From the IMG/VR virus record IMGVR_UViG_3300044675_003864, positions 1-31,640 of that record: DNA of 31,640 bases, one strand, 5' to 3'. Under the pieces are notes generated by a model. That model saw only the letters and a list, made by a program, of their open reading frames with translations, ran no database searches and was not told the DNA's origin. Position numbers and translations under genes: made by a program. Position 1 is the stretch's first letter. Each line of letters starts with the position of its first letter. This DNA comes from a virus. Positions 19,894 through 27,645 of the stretch are shown here, one piece after another.

Positions 19894-19902
19894 TATATTT
19901 AT
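19894..19902 (+). promoter_or_regulatory. Candidate promoter element TATATTTAT upstream of the repeat fibre
   Basis: Lies in the 38-nt gap before the fibre start, with 14 nt between the box and the ATG. The 12-mer ACATATATTTAT (19891-19902) is identical to the one before the gene at 25714. The opposite strand reads TATAAATA, the T4 late-promoter consensus, so direction is not settled by sequence alone. Confidence 0.45.
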
Positions 19903-19916
19903 ACAAAAGATAACTA

Positions 19917-22900
19917 ATGAGCTTTAATCTTACTAACCAATACATATCTCAATCATTTCACAACCTAGTACAAATAAGTGGATCTACAATATTGGTTGAT
20001 GGCCTAGGAAATTTCGTATATGATTTAGATACAATCAAAACCGGATCATTTACAGGATCATTTGTAGGAGACGGTAGCGGATTATCAAACGTCGGAGTAG
20101 GAAGTGGACTTTTAACAACAGCATCTTTTAACTCGTATACAGGATCTAATGCATCTCGATTTGCAGGAACTGCTTCATTTGCATCAACAGCATCATTTAC
20201 TCCTAATGCTTTAATAACAGCTTCTGTAGCATCTAATATTATTACTTTTACAAAAGGAGATGGTAGTACGTTTCCCATAACAGTCAATACAGGAAGTGGA
20301 GGAGGAAGTGGATTATTAACAACTGCTTCTTTTAATTCATATACAGGTTCCAATACTTCGCAATTTGCAGGAACATCTTCATTTGCATCAACAGCATCAT
20401 ACGCTTTAAATGGAGGAGTAACACAAATTGTTGCTGGAACAAATGTAACTATAACTAATGGTGGAAGTGGTTCTGTAACCATAAATGCTGCAACAGGAAG
20501 TGGCAGTGGAAGTGGAACACCAGGTGGATCAAATAGAGAAATACAATTTAATAGTGGAAGTGCGTTTTCAGGCAGTGCAGCATTTAGATTTATATATACA
20601 AGTCAAAGTTTAGAACAAGGATACCAAACAACAGCATCAGGATCATATTCGCACGCAGAAGGAGGTGAAACACAAGCAATAGGAGAAGGATCACACGCTG
20701 AAGGACGCCAAACAACAGCATCAGGAGATTATTCACACGCTGAAGGAGAATATACACAAGCAATAGGATTTGTATCACACGCTGAAGGTGCAAATACAAT
20801 TGCTCAAGAGCAATTCTCACACGCTGAAGGCATCCTTACACAAGCAATAGGACTTGCATCACACGCTGAAGGGTCGGAAACACAAGCAATAGGATATGCA
20901 TCACACGCAGAAGGAGACAGAACAAAAACAGGAACACAAAACGCTTATTATGCTCAATCTGTAGTATCAGGTATAGTAACATTATCAAGTTCGTATGGTG
21001 ATGTATCTACTGAATTTAGTGCTGATAATAGATTATATCTATATGATGATCCATTTGATAATATTTATACTAGAGCAACTTTTATCATAAGTCAATCATA
21101 TTATAGCGGCTCAACAAATACAATAGTAGAATTGTATGATACAAGCGTAACAACAACAACTGCTTACGTTGGTGATATTAATTATGGAATAGAAAACTGG
21201 ACAGGAGATCAAACTATACCAGGAGATTATTCACACGCAGAAGGATATGAAACACTAGCAATAGGATCATATTCACACGCAGAAGGCTATAGCACACAAG
21301 CAATAGGAAATTATTCACACGCAGAAGGAGACAGAACACAAGCAATAGGAATTGCATCACACGCAGAAGGTTATCAAACACAAGCAATAGGAGGTTATTC
21401 ACACGCTGAAGGTGATGCCACACAAGCAATAGGAGATCATTCACACGCTGAAGGTAATTACGCACAAGCAATAGGATATGCATCACACGCTGAAGGACGC
21501 CAAACAAAAACAGGAACACAAAACGCTTATTATGCTCAATCAGTAGTATCAGGTTCTATAATATTATCAGGTTCTTACGGCAATGTAACTAGTTCATTTG
21601 TGGCAGATAATATATTGTATTTATATGATCAACCATTTGATGATTACTATAATAAAGCAAAATTCATAATTAGTCAATCATATTATAGTGGCTCAACAAA
21701 TACAATAGTAGAATTGTATGATACTAGTATAAATACAGCAACAGCTTATGTTGGAGATTTAGGACAAGGTATATACAACTGGACCGGTGATCAAACTATA
21801 CCAGGACAATATTCACACGCTGAAGGTGAATATACACTAGCACTAGGAGATTATTCACACGCTGAAGGCTCTGGTACACAAGCATCAGGAGAATTCTCAC
21901 ACGCTGAAGGAGAATATACACAAGCAATAGGAAGTGTCTCACACGCTGAAGGTGATGCCACACAAGCAATAGGAGGTGCATCACACGCTGAAGGGGAAGA
22001 TACTCAAGCAATAGGATATGCATCACACGCAGAAGGATGGTACACAACAGCATCAGGAGATTATTCACACGCTGAAGGATTAGGAACAATAGCATCGGCT
22101 GACTTCCAACACGTACAAGGATTATATAATATCACAAGTTCAGTATCAGGAGCATTTATAGTAGGAAACGGAGTATCTAATGCAAGTAGAAGTAATTTAA
22201 TTTATGCACATGATAATGTAGTAGAAATCTCAGGTTCATTATTTATAAGTGGAGCAGCACAATCAGCAGGTAATAACAACATATTAACTTACAATACAAC
22301 CACAGGTTTAGTAACTTACACAGCTTCAGCTGCAATTGGTGGAGGAGGAAGTGGAACACCAGGTGGATCAGATACAGAAATTCAATTTAATAGTGGAAGT
22401 GCGTTTTCAGGCAGTGCAGCATTTAGATTTATATATACAAGTCAAAGTTTAGAACAAGGATACCAAACAACAGCATCAGGATCATATTCGCACGCAGAAG
22501 GAGACACTACACAAGCAATAGGATCATATTCACACGCAGAAGGAGAAACTACAATAGCAATAGGAAATGCATCACACGCTGAAGGAGGCCAAACAAAAAC
22601 AGGAACACAAAACGCTTATTATGCTCAATCAGTAGTATCAGGTTCCATAACATTATCAGGTTCTTATGGTGATGTAACTAGTGAATTTAGTACTGATAAT
22701 AGATTGTATTTATATGATGCACCTTATAATATTTATACTAGAGCAACTTTTATCATAAGTCAATCATACTACTCAAATCCAAATACAATAGTAGAATTGT
22801 ATGATACAGGTATAAACACAACTACTGCATATGTTGGAGATATTAATTATGGAATATATAACTGGACAGGAGATCAAACTATACCAGGATACGCTTCACA

Positions 22901-23714
22901 CGCTGAAGGTTGGCAAACACAAGCAATAGGACAATATTCACACGCTGAAGGATATTACACTCTAGCAATAGGAGAATATTCACACGCAGAAGGAGAATAT
23001 ACACAAGCAATAGGAAACTATTCACATGCAGAAGGTCGACTTACAAACTCAAAAGGACAGTATTCACACGCTGAAGGACGCCAAACAACAGCATCAGGAT
23101 CATATTCACACGCTGAAGGCTATGACACACAAGCAATAGGATCATATTCACACGCTGAAGGTGGCTCCACACAAGCATCAGGATCATATTCACACGCTGA
23201 AGGTGCTAACACACAAGCAATAGGAGTTGCATCACACGCAGAAGGTAACTTCACACAAGCAAAAGGAGATCAATCACACGCAGAAGGATTGGGCACAACA
23301 GCATCAGGATCATATTCACACGCTGAAGGCACTAGTACACAAGCAATAGGAGAATATTCACACGCTGAAGGCGCTTCCACACGAGCAATAGGAGCCGGAT
23401 CGCATGCTGAAGGATTAGGAACAATAGCAAACGGAGATTATCAACACGTACAAGGACAATATAATATATCATCCTCAGCTCAATCAGCTTTTATAGTAGG
23501 TAATGGAACATCTAATGCAAGTAGAAGTAATTTAGTATTTGCTTCAGGAAGTACTTTCCAAATCTCAGGTTCACTATTACTAAATGATATATTGGTACTT
23601 GCACCAAGAACAACAACACCAACACCTTCAGCAGGAATGTTAATAGTATCAGGTTCAGGAGCAAATCAACATATATACTGCTATCTAAACAGTACTTGGA
23701 AACAATTAGATTAA
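19917..23714 (+). CDS. Tail fibre/adhesin with 37 SHAEG beta-roll repeats
   Basis: A 1265-residue probable host-recognition fibre. The N-terminal ~240 residues are Gly/Ser/Thr-rich fibre sequence (FTGSFVGDGSGLSNVG; ASFNSYTGSN twice). Then come 14-residue repeats of the form AIGxYSHAEGxxTQ, resembling the YadA/Hia head repeat that folds as a trimeric left-handed beta-roll. I count 37 exact SHAEG units in blocks of 7, 7, 7, 3 and 13, with two degenerate QHVQG units closing blocks. Three blocks are separated from the next by a ~100-residue cassette (TGTQNAYYAQ ... NWTGDQTIPG) present in three copies. A GTPGGS...EIQFNSGSAFSG lead-in and a post-roll segment (FIVGNG ... NASRSNL) each occur twice. 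The C-terminus (PSAGMLIVSGSGANQHIYCY ...) is a short fibre-end motif with no chaperone or endosialidase domain. Receptor-binding function is inferred from fold and location. Confidence 0.85.
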   Translation: MSFNLTNQYISQSFHNLVQISGSTILVDGLGNFVYDLDTIKTGSFTGSFVGDGSGLSNVGVGSGLLTTASFNSYTGSNASRFAGTASFASTASFTPNALITASVASNIITFTKGDGSTFPITVNTGSGGGSGLLTTASFNSYTGSNTSQFAGTSSFASTASYALNGGVTQIVAGTNVTITNGGSGSVTINAATGSGSGSGTPGGSNREIQFNSGSAFSGSAAFRFIYTSQSLEQGYQTTASGSYSHAEGGETQAIGEGSHAEGRQTTASGDYSHAEGEYTQAIGFVSHAEGANTIAQEQFSHAEGILTQAIGLASHAEGSETQAIGYASHAEGDRTKTGTQNAYYAQSVVSGIVTLSSSYGDVSTEFSADNRLYLYDDPFDNIYTRATFIISQSYYSGSTNTIVELYDTSVTTTTAYVGDINYGIENWTGDQTIPGDYSHAEGYETLAIGSYSHAEGYSTQAIGNYSHAEGDRTQAIGIASHAEGYQTQAIGGYSHAEGDATQAIGDHSHAEGNYAQAIGYASHAEGRQTKTGTQNAYYAQSVVSGSIILSGSYGNVTSSFVADNILYLYDQPFDDYYNKAKFIISQSYYSGSTNTIVELYDTSINTATAYVGDLGQGIYNWTGDQTIPGQYSHAEGEYTLALGDYSHAEGSGTQASGEFSHAEGEYTQAIGSVSHAEGDATQAIGGASHAEGEDTQAIGYASHAEGWYTTASGDYSHAEGLGTIASADFQHVQGLYNITSSVSGAFIVGNGVSNASRSNLIYAHDNVVEISGSLFISGAAQSAGNNNILTYNTTTGLVTYTASAAIGGGGSGTPGGSDTEIQFNSGSAFSGSAAFRFIYTSQSLEQGYQTTASGSYSHAEGDTTQAIGSYSHAEGETTIAIGNASHAEGGQTKTGTQNAYYAQSVVSGSITLSGSYGDVTSEFSTDNRLYLYDAPYNIYTRATFIISQSYYSNPNTIVELYDTGINTTTAYVGDINYGIYNWTGDQTIPGYASHAEGWQTQAIGQYSHAEGYYTLAIGEYSHAEGEYTQAIGNYSHAEGRLTNSKGQYSHAEGRQTTASGSYSHAEGYDTQAIGSYSHAEGGSTQASGSYSHAEGANTQAIGVASHAEGNFTQAKGDQSHAEGLGTTASGSYSHAEGTSTQAIGEYSHAEGASTRAIGAGSHAEGLGTIANGDYQHVQGQYNISSSAQSAFIVGNGTSNASRSNLVFASGSTFQISGSLLLNDILVLAPRTTTPTPSAGMLIVSGSGANQHIYCYLNSTWKQLD
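20509..20664 (+). repeat. 156-bp direct repeat, copy 1 (fibre lead-in)
   Basis: Encodes the segment GSGTPGGSNREIQFN through the first SHAEG unit. Near-identical to 22347-22502, with differences confined mainly to the NRE/DTE codons. It marks the start of each half of the fibre, indicating duplication of a whole lead-in plus roll. Confidence 0.88.
20634..20924 (+). repeat. SHAEG beta-roll block A (7 units of 42 nt)
   Basis: Seven tandem 14-codon units coding [A][IS]GxxSHAEGxxT. The core TCACACGC(T/A)GAAGG is nearly invariant at DNA level. Unit 5 is diverged before its core (AQEQFSHAEG). Confidence 0.9.
20925..21224 (+). repeat. Fibre cassette, copy 1 (100 codons)
   Basis: Codes KTGTQNAYYAQSVVSG ... 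NWTGDQTIPG, including ISQSYYSGSTNTIVELYDT. It interrupts the beta-roll between blocks A and B. Related copies are at 21507-21806 and 22596-22889. Confidence 0.9.
21225..21506 (+). repeat. SHAEG beta-roll block B (7 units)
   Basis: Seven tandem SHAEG units between cassette copies 1 and 2. The same number as in blocks A and C suggests a fixed structural module of roll plus cassette. Confidence 0.88.
21507..21806 (+). repeat. Fibre cassette, copy 2 (100 codons)
   Basis: Same length as copy 1. Diverged in the middle (SSFVADNILYLYDQPFDDYY versus STEFSADNRLYLYDDPFD), conserved at both ends. Confidence 0.9.
21807..22112 (+). repeat. SHAEG beta-roll block C (7 units plus QHVQG cap)
   Basis: Seven SHAEG units, then a degenerate ASADFQHVQGLYN unit that closes the roll before a non-repeat region with FIVGNG and NASRSNL motifs. 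Confidence 0.88.
22077..22200 (+). repeat. Post-roll direct repeat, copy 1
   Basis: Encodes GLGTIAS...QHVQGLYN through FIVGNG and NASRSNL. It corresponds to 23412-23538 with moderate divergence in the middle. It caps the first fibre half. Confidence 0.8.
22347..22502 (+). repeat. 156-bp direct repeat, copy 2 (fibre lead-in)
   Basis: Second copy of the 20509-20664 segment; it begins the second fibre half. The stretch coding SGSAFSGSAAFRF through the first roll unit appears identical between copies. Confidence 0.88.
22473..22595 (+). repeat. SHAEG beta-roll block D (3 units)
   Basis: Only three SHAEG units before cassette copy 3, compared with seven in the equivalent block A, consistent with loss or gain of whole 42-nt units. 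Confidence 0.88.
22596..22889 (+). repeat. Fibre cassette, copy 3 (98 codons)
   Basis: Third cassette, two codons shorter (YSNPNTIVEL in place of YSGSTNTIVEL, and DAPYNIYTR in place of DDPFDNIYTR). Confidence 0.9.
22890..23465 (+). repeat. SHAEG beta-roll block E (13 units plus QHVQG cap)
   Basis: Longest roll block: thirteen SHAEG units, then ANGDYQHVQGQYN. Several units diverge in the linker (SKGQYSHAEG, AKGDQSHAEG). Confidence 0.88.
23412..23538 (+). repeat. Post-roll direct repeat, copy 2
   Basis: Second copy of the 22077-22200 segment. It caps the second fibre half and leads into the short C-terminal end domain. Confidence 0.8.
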
Positions 23715-23736
23715 CTTAAAAATAAAATAAAATAAA

Positions 23737-23952
23737 ATGATCCCTTTAAACCTAAATTTTAACAGACCTAAACCTAGAAAAGTAACTTTAGAATACACTA
23801 TTGATAATCCAGGTAAGAAAATAGTATATGCTCAAACAAGAGAAGTTGGTAGAATAGTATTATGGAGAGCTGCAGCGTATGATTCTATTGGGCAGTGGAC
23901 TGATGCTGATGTGACCAACAAACTAAAAGAGTTATACCCAACTAATGATTAA
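23737..23952 (+). CDS. Small protein, unknown function
   Basis: A 71-residue basic protein that I do not recognise. The sequence (MIPLNLNFNRPKPRKVTLEY ... GRIVLWRAAAYDSIGQW ... VTNKLKELYPTND) suggests a small globular alpha/beta fold with no Cys, membrane segment or signal peptide. It follows the fibre stop by 22 nt, with an A-rich leader (AAAATAAAATAAAATAAAATG) and no Shine-Dalgarno. Its 3' end overlaps the next start by 8 nt, which suggests translational coupling to the nucleotidyltransferase-ligase fusion. That is the only hint to function. Confidence 0.6.
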   Translation: MIPLNLNFNRPKPRKVTLEYTIDNPGKKIVYAQTREVGRIVLWRAAAYDSIGQWTDADVTNKLKELYPTND

Positions 23953-25669
23953 TAAAGTAATAGCAGTATACCCAGGACGCTTTCAGCCAATGGGAAAACA
24001 TCATGCTGCAACATTTCTGTGGCTACAAAAACAATTTGGGGCTAACAATACTTATATAGTTACTTCTGATAAAGTAGAACTACCAAAATCACCATTAAAC
24101 TTTAAAGAAAAGAAAGCTGTTATAGATATGTATGGGTTTGGTAATAAAACTATCAAAGTTAAGAATCCATATAAAGCAGAAGAATTGCTATCTAAATTTG
24201 ATCCTAACACAACAGCGGTAGTATTTATGGTAGGTGAAAAGGATATGAAAGAAGATGCTAGATTTAAAGTAGGTAAATTAAAATCTGGAGCTGATTCATA
24301 TTTTCAGAATTATAATGATAGTAAAAACAATTTACAGGGATACGATAAATACGGATATCTTATAACAGCACCGCATATATCATTAAATGTACCAGGATAT
24401 GGTGAAATGAGTGGAACCAAAATTAGACAAGCACTTGGAGACCCTAAATTACCAAAAGAAGAAAAGAAAAAAGTATTTGACAAAATATTCGGATGGTATT
24501 CAGAAAAATTAGCCAATTATATTATAGATAAATTTACAGTAGATATGCAAGAATCAGTTTTAACTAGAGAATGGTGGAATAAAGTATTTAGAGATAGTAA
24601 GCCTACAGACACTTTGGATATGGAGCATCAATTGTTAGTTTGCGGAGGTGCCGCAGGACACATGGCTCACCCTTTTAATATTGATTGGGTAAAAACAGGA
24701 CCTGATTTAGTTAAAGTATTTCAACAATCAATAAACTTTTTAAATAAGAAACCTGCCTCTGTTAAAATAGATGGAGTAAATGCATCTATTAGATTAATAA
24801 CATTAGATGGTAAAAAGACATTTGTACTAGATAGAGGGTCTAATAAACCATTAGATGTTAAAGGTATTACAAAAGCAGATTTAGAAGATAGATTTGGCGC
24901 TGGACATGGAATGATAAAAATCGGAGGTACTGTATTAGATATATTTAATGATGCAATACCAGAATCTCAATCAGAACTAAAAAGATTAGGTCTATGGGAC
25001 AATCCTAATATACTATTCAATATTGAATATGTAGCTGGATCTACTAATGTATTAGCATACAATAAAAACTTTTTAGCTATACATGGCTTATTAGAAATAG
25101 TACAAGTTACACCAACAAAACGAACTACTAAAGAAAAGGTATATAATAAAAAGGTATTACAAGACTATTTGAATAAACTTAATTTAACTGCTAACGGATA
25201 TGGATATGAAGTATTAGGGTCTGTACCAACCACATTAGATGGTGAACCTAATTTACAAGCTGAATTAAATAAAAAGTATACAGTAAATTATGGCGGTGGA
25301 AAAGAAGAGACTAAAACGTTAGGTAAATGGTTAGCTAAAGCTACATTACCAGATACAACATTCAAAACAAAAGACGGTAAAGTAGTATCTGCACTATCGA
25401 AAGATGTATTATCAAAACTAATGTCAGGAATGCCATTAGATGAATATGTTGCAGATCCAAAAGATTATAAATCTGTAGTAGATGGGTTTGTTATATATTT
25501 AGCTACTATGAAATTAGGCGATGCTGTATTAGCTAAGCTATCATCCCCTTTGGGCCCTGTATCCGAGCATGAAGGGATTGTTATAAGAGATAAGACAATA
25601 TATAATAAACCTTTTAAGATTACCGGAAAGTTTATTTTAGGGGGGTTAGCGAGTAGTTTTAGAAAATAA
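23945..25669 (+). CDS. Nucleotidyltransferase fused to ligase-like adenylyltransferase
   Basis: A 574-residue two-domain protein. Residues 1-200 form a Rossmann-type nucleotidyltransferase of the NMN-adenylyltransferase/cytidylyltransferase class. GRFQPMGKHH (11-20) takes the place of GRFQPxHxGH, and MSGTKIR (155-161) is the second active-site motif. The first His of HxGH is not conserved (GKHH). Residues ~235-574 carry the ordered motifs of covalent nucleotidyltransferases (DNA/RNA ligases, capping enzymes): motif I VKIDG with Lys274, motif III-like FNIEYVAG with Glu361, motif IV EGIVIRD (543-549) and motif V FKITGKF (Lys558). The pairing suggests an enzyme of NAD+/nucleotide chemistry or RNA repair. 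Similar N-terminal sequences occur in T4-like cyanophages, from memory. Both motif sets are visible; substrate and biological role are unknown. It overlaps the upstream small gene by 8 nt. Confidence 0.75.
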   Translation: MINKVIAVYPGRFQPMGKHHAATFLWLQKQFGANNTYIVTSDKVELPKSPLNFKEKKAVIDMYGFGNKTIKVKNPYKAEELLSKFDPNTTAVVFMVGEKDMKEDARFKVGKLKSGADSYFQNYNDSKNNLQGYDKYGYLITAPHISLNVPGYGEMSGTKIRQALGDPKLPKEEKKKVFDKIFGWYSEKLANYIIDKFTVDMQESVLTREWWNKVFRDSKPTDTLDMEHQLLVCGGAAGHMAHPFNIDWVKTGPDLVKVFQQSINFLNKKPASVKIDGVNASIRLITLDGKKTFVLDRGSNKPLDVKGITKADLEDRFGAGHGMIKIGGTVLDIFNDAIPESQSELKRLGLWDNPNILFNIEYVAGSTNVLAYNKNFLAIHGLLEIVQVTPTKRTTKEKVYNKKVLQDYLNKLNLTANGYGYEVLGSVPTTLDGEPNLQAELNKKYTVNYGGGKEETKTLGKWLAKATLPDTTFKTKDGKVVSALSKDVLSKLMSGMPLDEYVADPKDYKSVVDGFVIYLATMKLGDAVLAKLSSPLGPVSEHEGIVIRDKTIYNKPFKITGKFILGGLASSFRK

Positions 25670-25690
25670 GAATATTTAAAATATTTTACA

Positions 25691-25699
25691 TATATTTAT
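25691..25699 (+). promoter_or_regulatory. Candidate promoter element TATATTTAT, 14 nt before the 25714 start
   Basis: In the 44-nt gap after the fusion gene. The 12-mer ACATATATTTAT (25688-25699) is identical to the copy at 19891-19902. An upstream AATATTTAAA (25671-25680) is shared with the gap before 27646, so the conserved element may be longer than the 9-mer. Confidence 0.45.
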
Positions 25700-25713
25700 T
25701 TAAAAATAAAGTT

Positions 25714-26346
25714 ATGGCTAAATCAAATGCGGATAGCAAGTTACGTAATATAGATGCAATTAAGCAGATGCTTAATGGAAATCATAAGTTTCAAACAAAA
25801 ACAACACTAGGTTATACAGGTAAAACTACTGATAAACGTGAAGTAGGAGATATTTGGGTAGATGAAGATGGATTTGAATGGGAACAAAAAGCTGGCTATA
25901 GAATTAAAAAAGGAAAGTTAGACGGCTTACGAGAGGAACTAAAGATCTTTAAACATTGTAGAAAGGAAACTTGTACTTGTATAGAGCCTAGTAGAGCTGA
26001 TGAAAAGATGCGAACATTACACGGAATGTGTTTAGATTGTGTTATCGATATGGAACATAATTTAAAGTTAGATGGGAAGTATGAGGCGTATGAGTTTGAT
26101 AAAATGAAACAAAATGCTTTATCTTGGTTAAGAGAAAGCGAAAAGGAGGTTGAGGCGTTGAAAATTGCAATATTCCAAGCACCGGAATTTGTAACTGTAG
26201 ACGGTCATATTAATAAATGGGAGTTACAATATGATCCTGAGAAAATGAAAAATTCAATTGAAGACCAATTCAATCAATTGAAGCATAAAATTTTTGAAGA
26301 GTATAAGGTTACAGTAGAAGAATATGAACAATTTAAAACTATCTAA
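25714..26346 (+). CDS. Cys-rich conserved phage protein, possible zinc-binding
   Basis: A 210-residue protein without a family that I can name. The N-terminal half contains REVGDIWVDEDGFEWEQKAG, which looks like a small beta-hairpin domain. A cluster of cysteines, C82, C87, C89, C106 and C109 (HCRKETCTC ... HGMCLDC), could bind zinc. The C-terminal half is highly charged and predicted helical, probably coiled-coil (SWLRESEKEVEALKIAIFQA; EDQFNQLKHKIFEEYKVTVE). There is no membrane segment. A candidate promoter lies 14 nt upstream, so this gene may start a new transcript that includes the GAF-like protein. Its place close to the terminase would suit a packaging- or head-assembly factor, but that is only positional. 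Confidence 0.6.
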   Translation: MAKSNADSKLRNIDAIKQMLNGNHKFQTKTTLGYTGKTTDKREVGDIWVDEDGFEWEQKAGYRIKKGKLDGLREELKIFKHCRKETCTCIEPSRADEKMRTLHGMCLDCVIDMEHNLKLDGKYEAYEFDKMKQNALSWLRESEKEVEALKIAIFQAPEFVTVDGHINKWELQYDPEKMKNSIEDQFNQLKHKIFEEYKVTVEEYEQFKTI

Positions 26347-26362
26347 AACATTGACTACTTAA

Positions 26363-27004
26363 ATGAATGTTTCAATTGACACAATAATACTAGCCGCAAT
26401 TATATCTAGTTTAATCGGCCCGGCTATAGTAAAAATATTAGATTATATACTGTTTAAATGGAAAAAACGTAATGCTGATCAACAAAAGAAATTAGCTAAA
26501 GATCCATTAGAAGAAGCAATACAAAATTCAGAAGTTATAAATGCTTATTTACATAACTTAATAACAGACTTTGGTTTTGATAGAGGATGGGTGTCAATGT
26601 TTCATAATGGTGGTCATTATTATCCTACAGGTAAATCAATACAAAAGTTTAGTACATTTTATGAGGTATGCGGGCCTGGTATAGCTACTATACAGAACCA
26701 ATTTATGAATATACCAGTAAGCTTATTCTCAAAAAGTATAGGTGAAGTTTATAAGCACGGAAAATTAATAGCATCAATTGACGGCGATAATAAGTATGAT
26801 CTAGAATCTGCAATGTTAGCAACAGGATCATTAACAACATATTTATTTGCATTAAAAAACTTAGAAGGTAAGTTTTTCGGTATAATAGGATTTGATTTAA
26901 TAAAAGACGTAGAAGAAATATCGCAAGAAGACTTATTACTATTACAAACACAGATAAATACATTATCAGGATATATATTCGAATATTTACACATAAAACA
27001 ATAA
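26363..27004 (+). CDS. Membrane-anchored GAF-like domain protein
   Basis: A 213-residue protein with a single hydrophobic N-terminal helix (residues ~6-31, IILAAIISSLIGPAIVKILD) followed by a positively charged FKWKKR stretch, as expected for an inner-membrane anchor with the C-terminal part in the cytoplasm. Residues ~55-210 resemble a small-molecule-binding GAF fold: FGFDRGWVSMFHNGGHYY, YEVCGPGIATIQNQFMNIPV, and KFFGIIGFDLIKDVEEISQE near the end. No kinase, HTH or cyclase domain is attached, so it would act as a sensor or adaptor only. It starts 16 nt after the preceding gene. The membrane call is solid; the GAF assignment is a pattern match of moderate strength, and the ligand and purpose are unknown. 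Confidence 0.65.
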   Translation: MNVSIDTIILAAIISSLIGPAIVKILDYILFKWKKRNADQQKKLAKDPLEEAIQNSEVINAYLHNLITDFGFDRGWVSMFHNGGHYYPTGKSIQKFSTFYEVCGPGIATIQNQFMNIPVSLFSKSIGEVYKHGKLIASIDGDNKYDLESAMLATGSLTTYLFALKNLEGKFFGIIGFDLIKDVEEISQEDLLLLQTQINTLSGYIFEYLHIKQ

Positions 27005-27005
27005 T

Positions 27006-27344
27006 ATGGCAGACCTCATATCGCAACAACTAGAAAAAGCATCTGAAGATTTAAGAGTAGCTATGGCTAAACATGCTAAAGTTAATATAGAACTACAAAA
27101 ACTAAAAAGTCAGTTCATATCGCAAACAAATCCAGTAACAAAAGAAAAAATAAAGCCTAGATTAATAGCTTTAAATAAAGCAGAAAAACTTGCAAAGGCA
27201 GTATTGGATAGAGCAGAGCTTAACTTTCAAGATATATTACGAACTGAACCTGCCGATGTTGTTGATTTATTAGACCATAAACTAAAAGAACATTATCTTA
27301 GACTATTGATTCGAAAAAAGATAACTGAACAAATCAATAAGTAA
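27006..27344 (+). CDS. Small helical protein; possible small terminase subunit
   Basis: A 112-residue, almost wholly helical, charged protein (SQQLEKASEDLRVAMAKHAK; LIALNKAEKLAKAVLDRAEL; VVDLLDHKLKEHYLRLLIRK). The heptad-like spacing indicates coiled-coil helices. It lies one base after the GAF-like gene and its stop overlaps the next start (TAATG). In T4 the small terminase gp16, a coiled-coil oligomer, is encoded just upstream of gp17. Position and helical character would fit that role, but no sequence motif shows it and two small genes intervene before TerL. I therefore leave it as a candidate only. Confidence 0.55.
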   Translation: MADLISQQLEKASEDLRVAMAKHAKVNIELQKLKSQFISQTNPVTKEKIKPRLIALNKAEKLAKAVLDRAELNFQDILRTEPADVVDLLDHKLKEHYLRLLIRKKITEQINK

Positions 27345-27610
27345 TGGACACTAGAATAAAAGAAAATACTGTTCATATAAATGAAAAAAATTGGACTACT
27401 TTCGAAAGATTAGCAAAAGCCAATAATATTCTATATGATGCAACAATATCTAAACTATATAAAGGATATACCGAAGTAGAATTTTATTCTACAAATGATT
27501 GGAACAAAATGAAAACGCTTATGAATAAGCATAATGTTTTTTATAAAGACAGATTCAACGAAGCGCTAAGAAACTATATAAGAAATATAATAAACGAGTT
27601 TAAGTTTTAA
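27344..27610 (+). CDS. Small protein, unknown function
   Basis: An 88-residue protein, MDTRIKENTVHINEKNWTTF to IRNIINEFKF. It is rich in Lys, Asn and aromatic residues, and looks like a compact alpha/beta domain with a C-terminal amphipathic helix (DRFNEALRNYIRNIINEF). No Cys, membrane segment or known motif is seen. It overlaps the upstream helical gene by one base, so the two are probably translated together. It is followed by a 35-nt gap with a candidate promoter. Confidence 0.55.
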   Translation: MDTRIKENTVHINEKNWTTFERLAKANNILYDATISKLYKGYTEVEFYSTNDWNKMKTLMNKHNVFYKDRFNEALRNYIRNIINEFKF

Positions 27611-27625
27611 TATTTAAACTATTTT

Positions 27626-27634
27626 TATATTTAT
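27626..27634 (+). promoter_or_regulatory. Candidate promoter element TATATTTAT upstream of the terminase cluster
   Basis: In the 35-nt gap after 27610, 11 nt before the next ATG. The 16-mer TATATTTATTAATAAA (27626-27641) is identical to 9232-9247. This would be the promoter for the small gene at 27646 and the split terminase. Confidence 0.45.
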
Positions 27635-27645
27635 TAATAAAGTAT

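Noticed and set aside
20590-22095. Long antisense open frames over the fibre gene, rich in Leu/Val
   Set aside because: They are the reverse reading of the 42-nt SHAEG repeats; being repeat-derived they stay open by default. They lack start context and resemble no protein.
20634-23465. CRISPR array
   Set aside because: Regular 42-nt repeats could suggest one, but they are in-frame, encode SHAEG units throughout, and have no unique spacers of constant length separate from repeats.
20634-23465. Diversity-generating retroelement target
   Set aside because: Variable linkers exist, but I saw no reverse transcriptase, no template repeat and no adenine-specific variation in the window.
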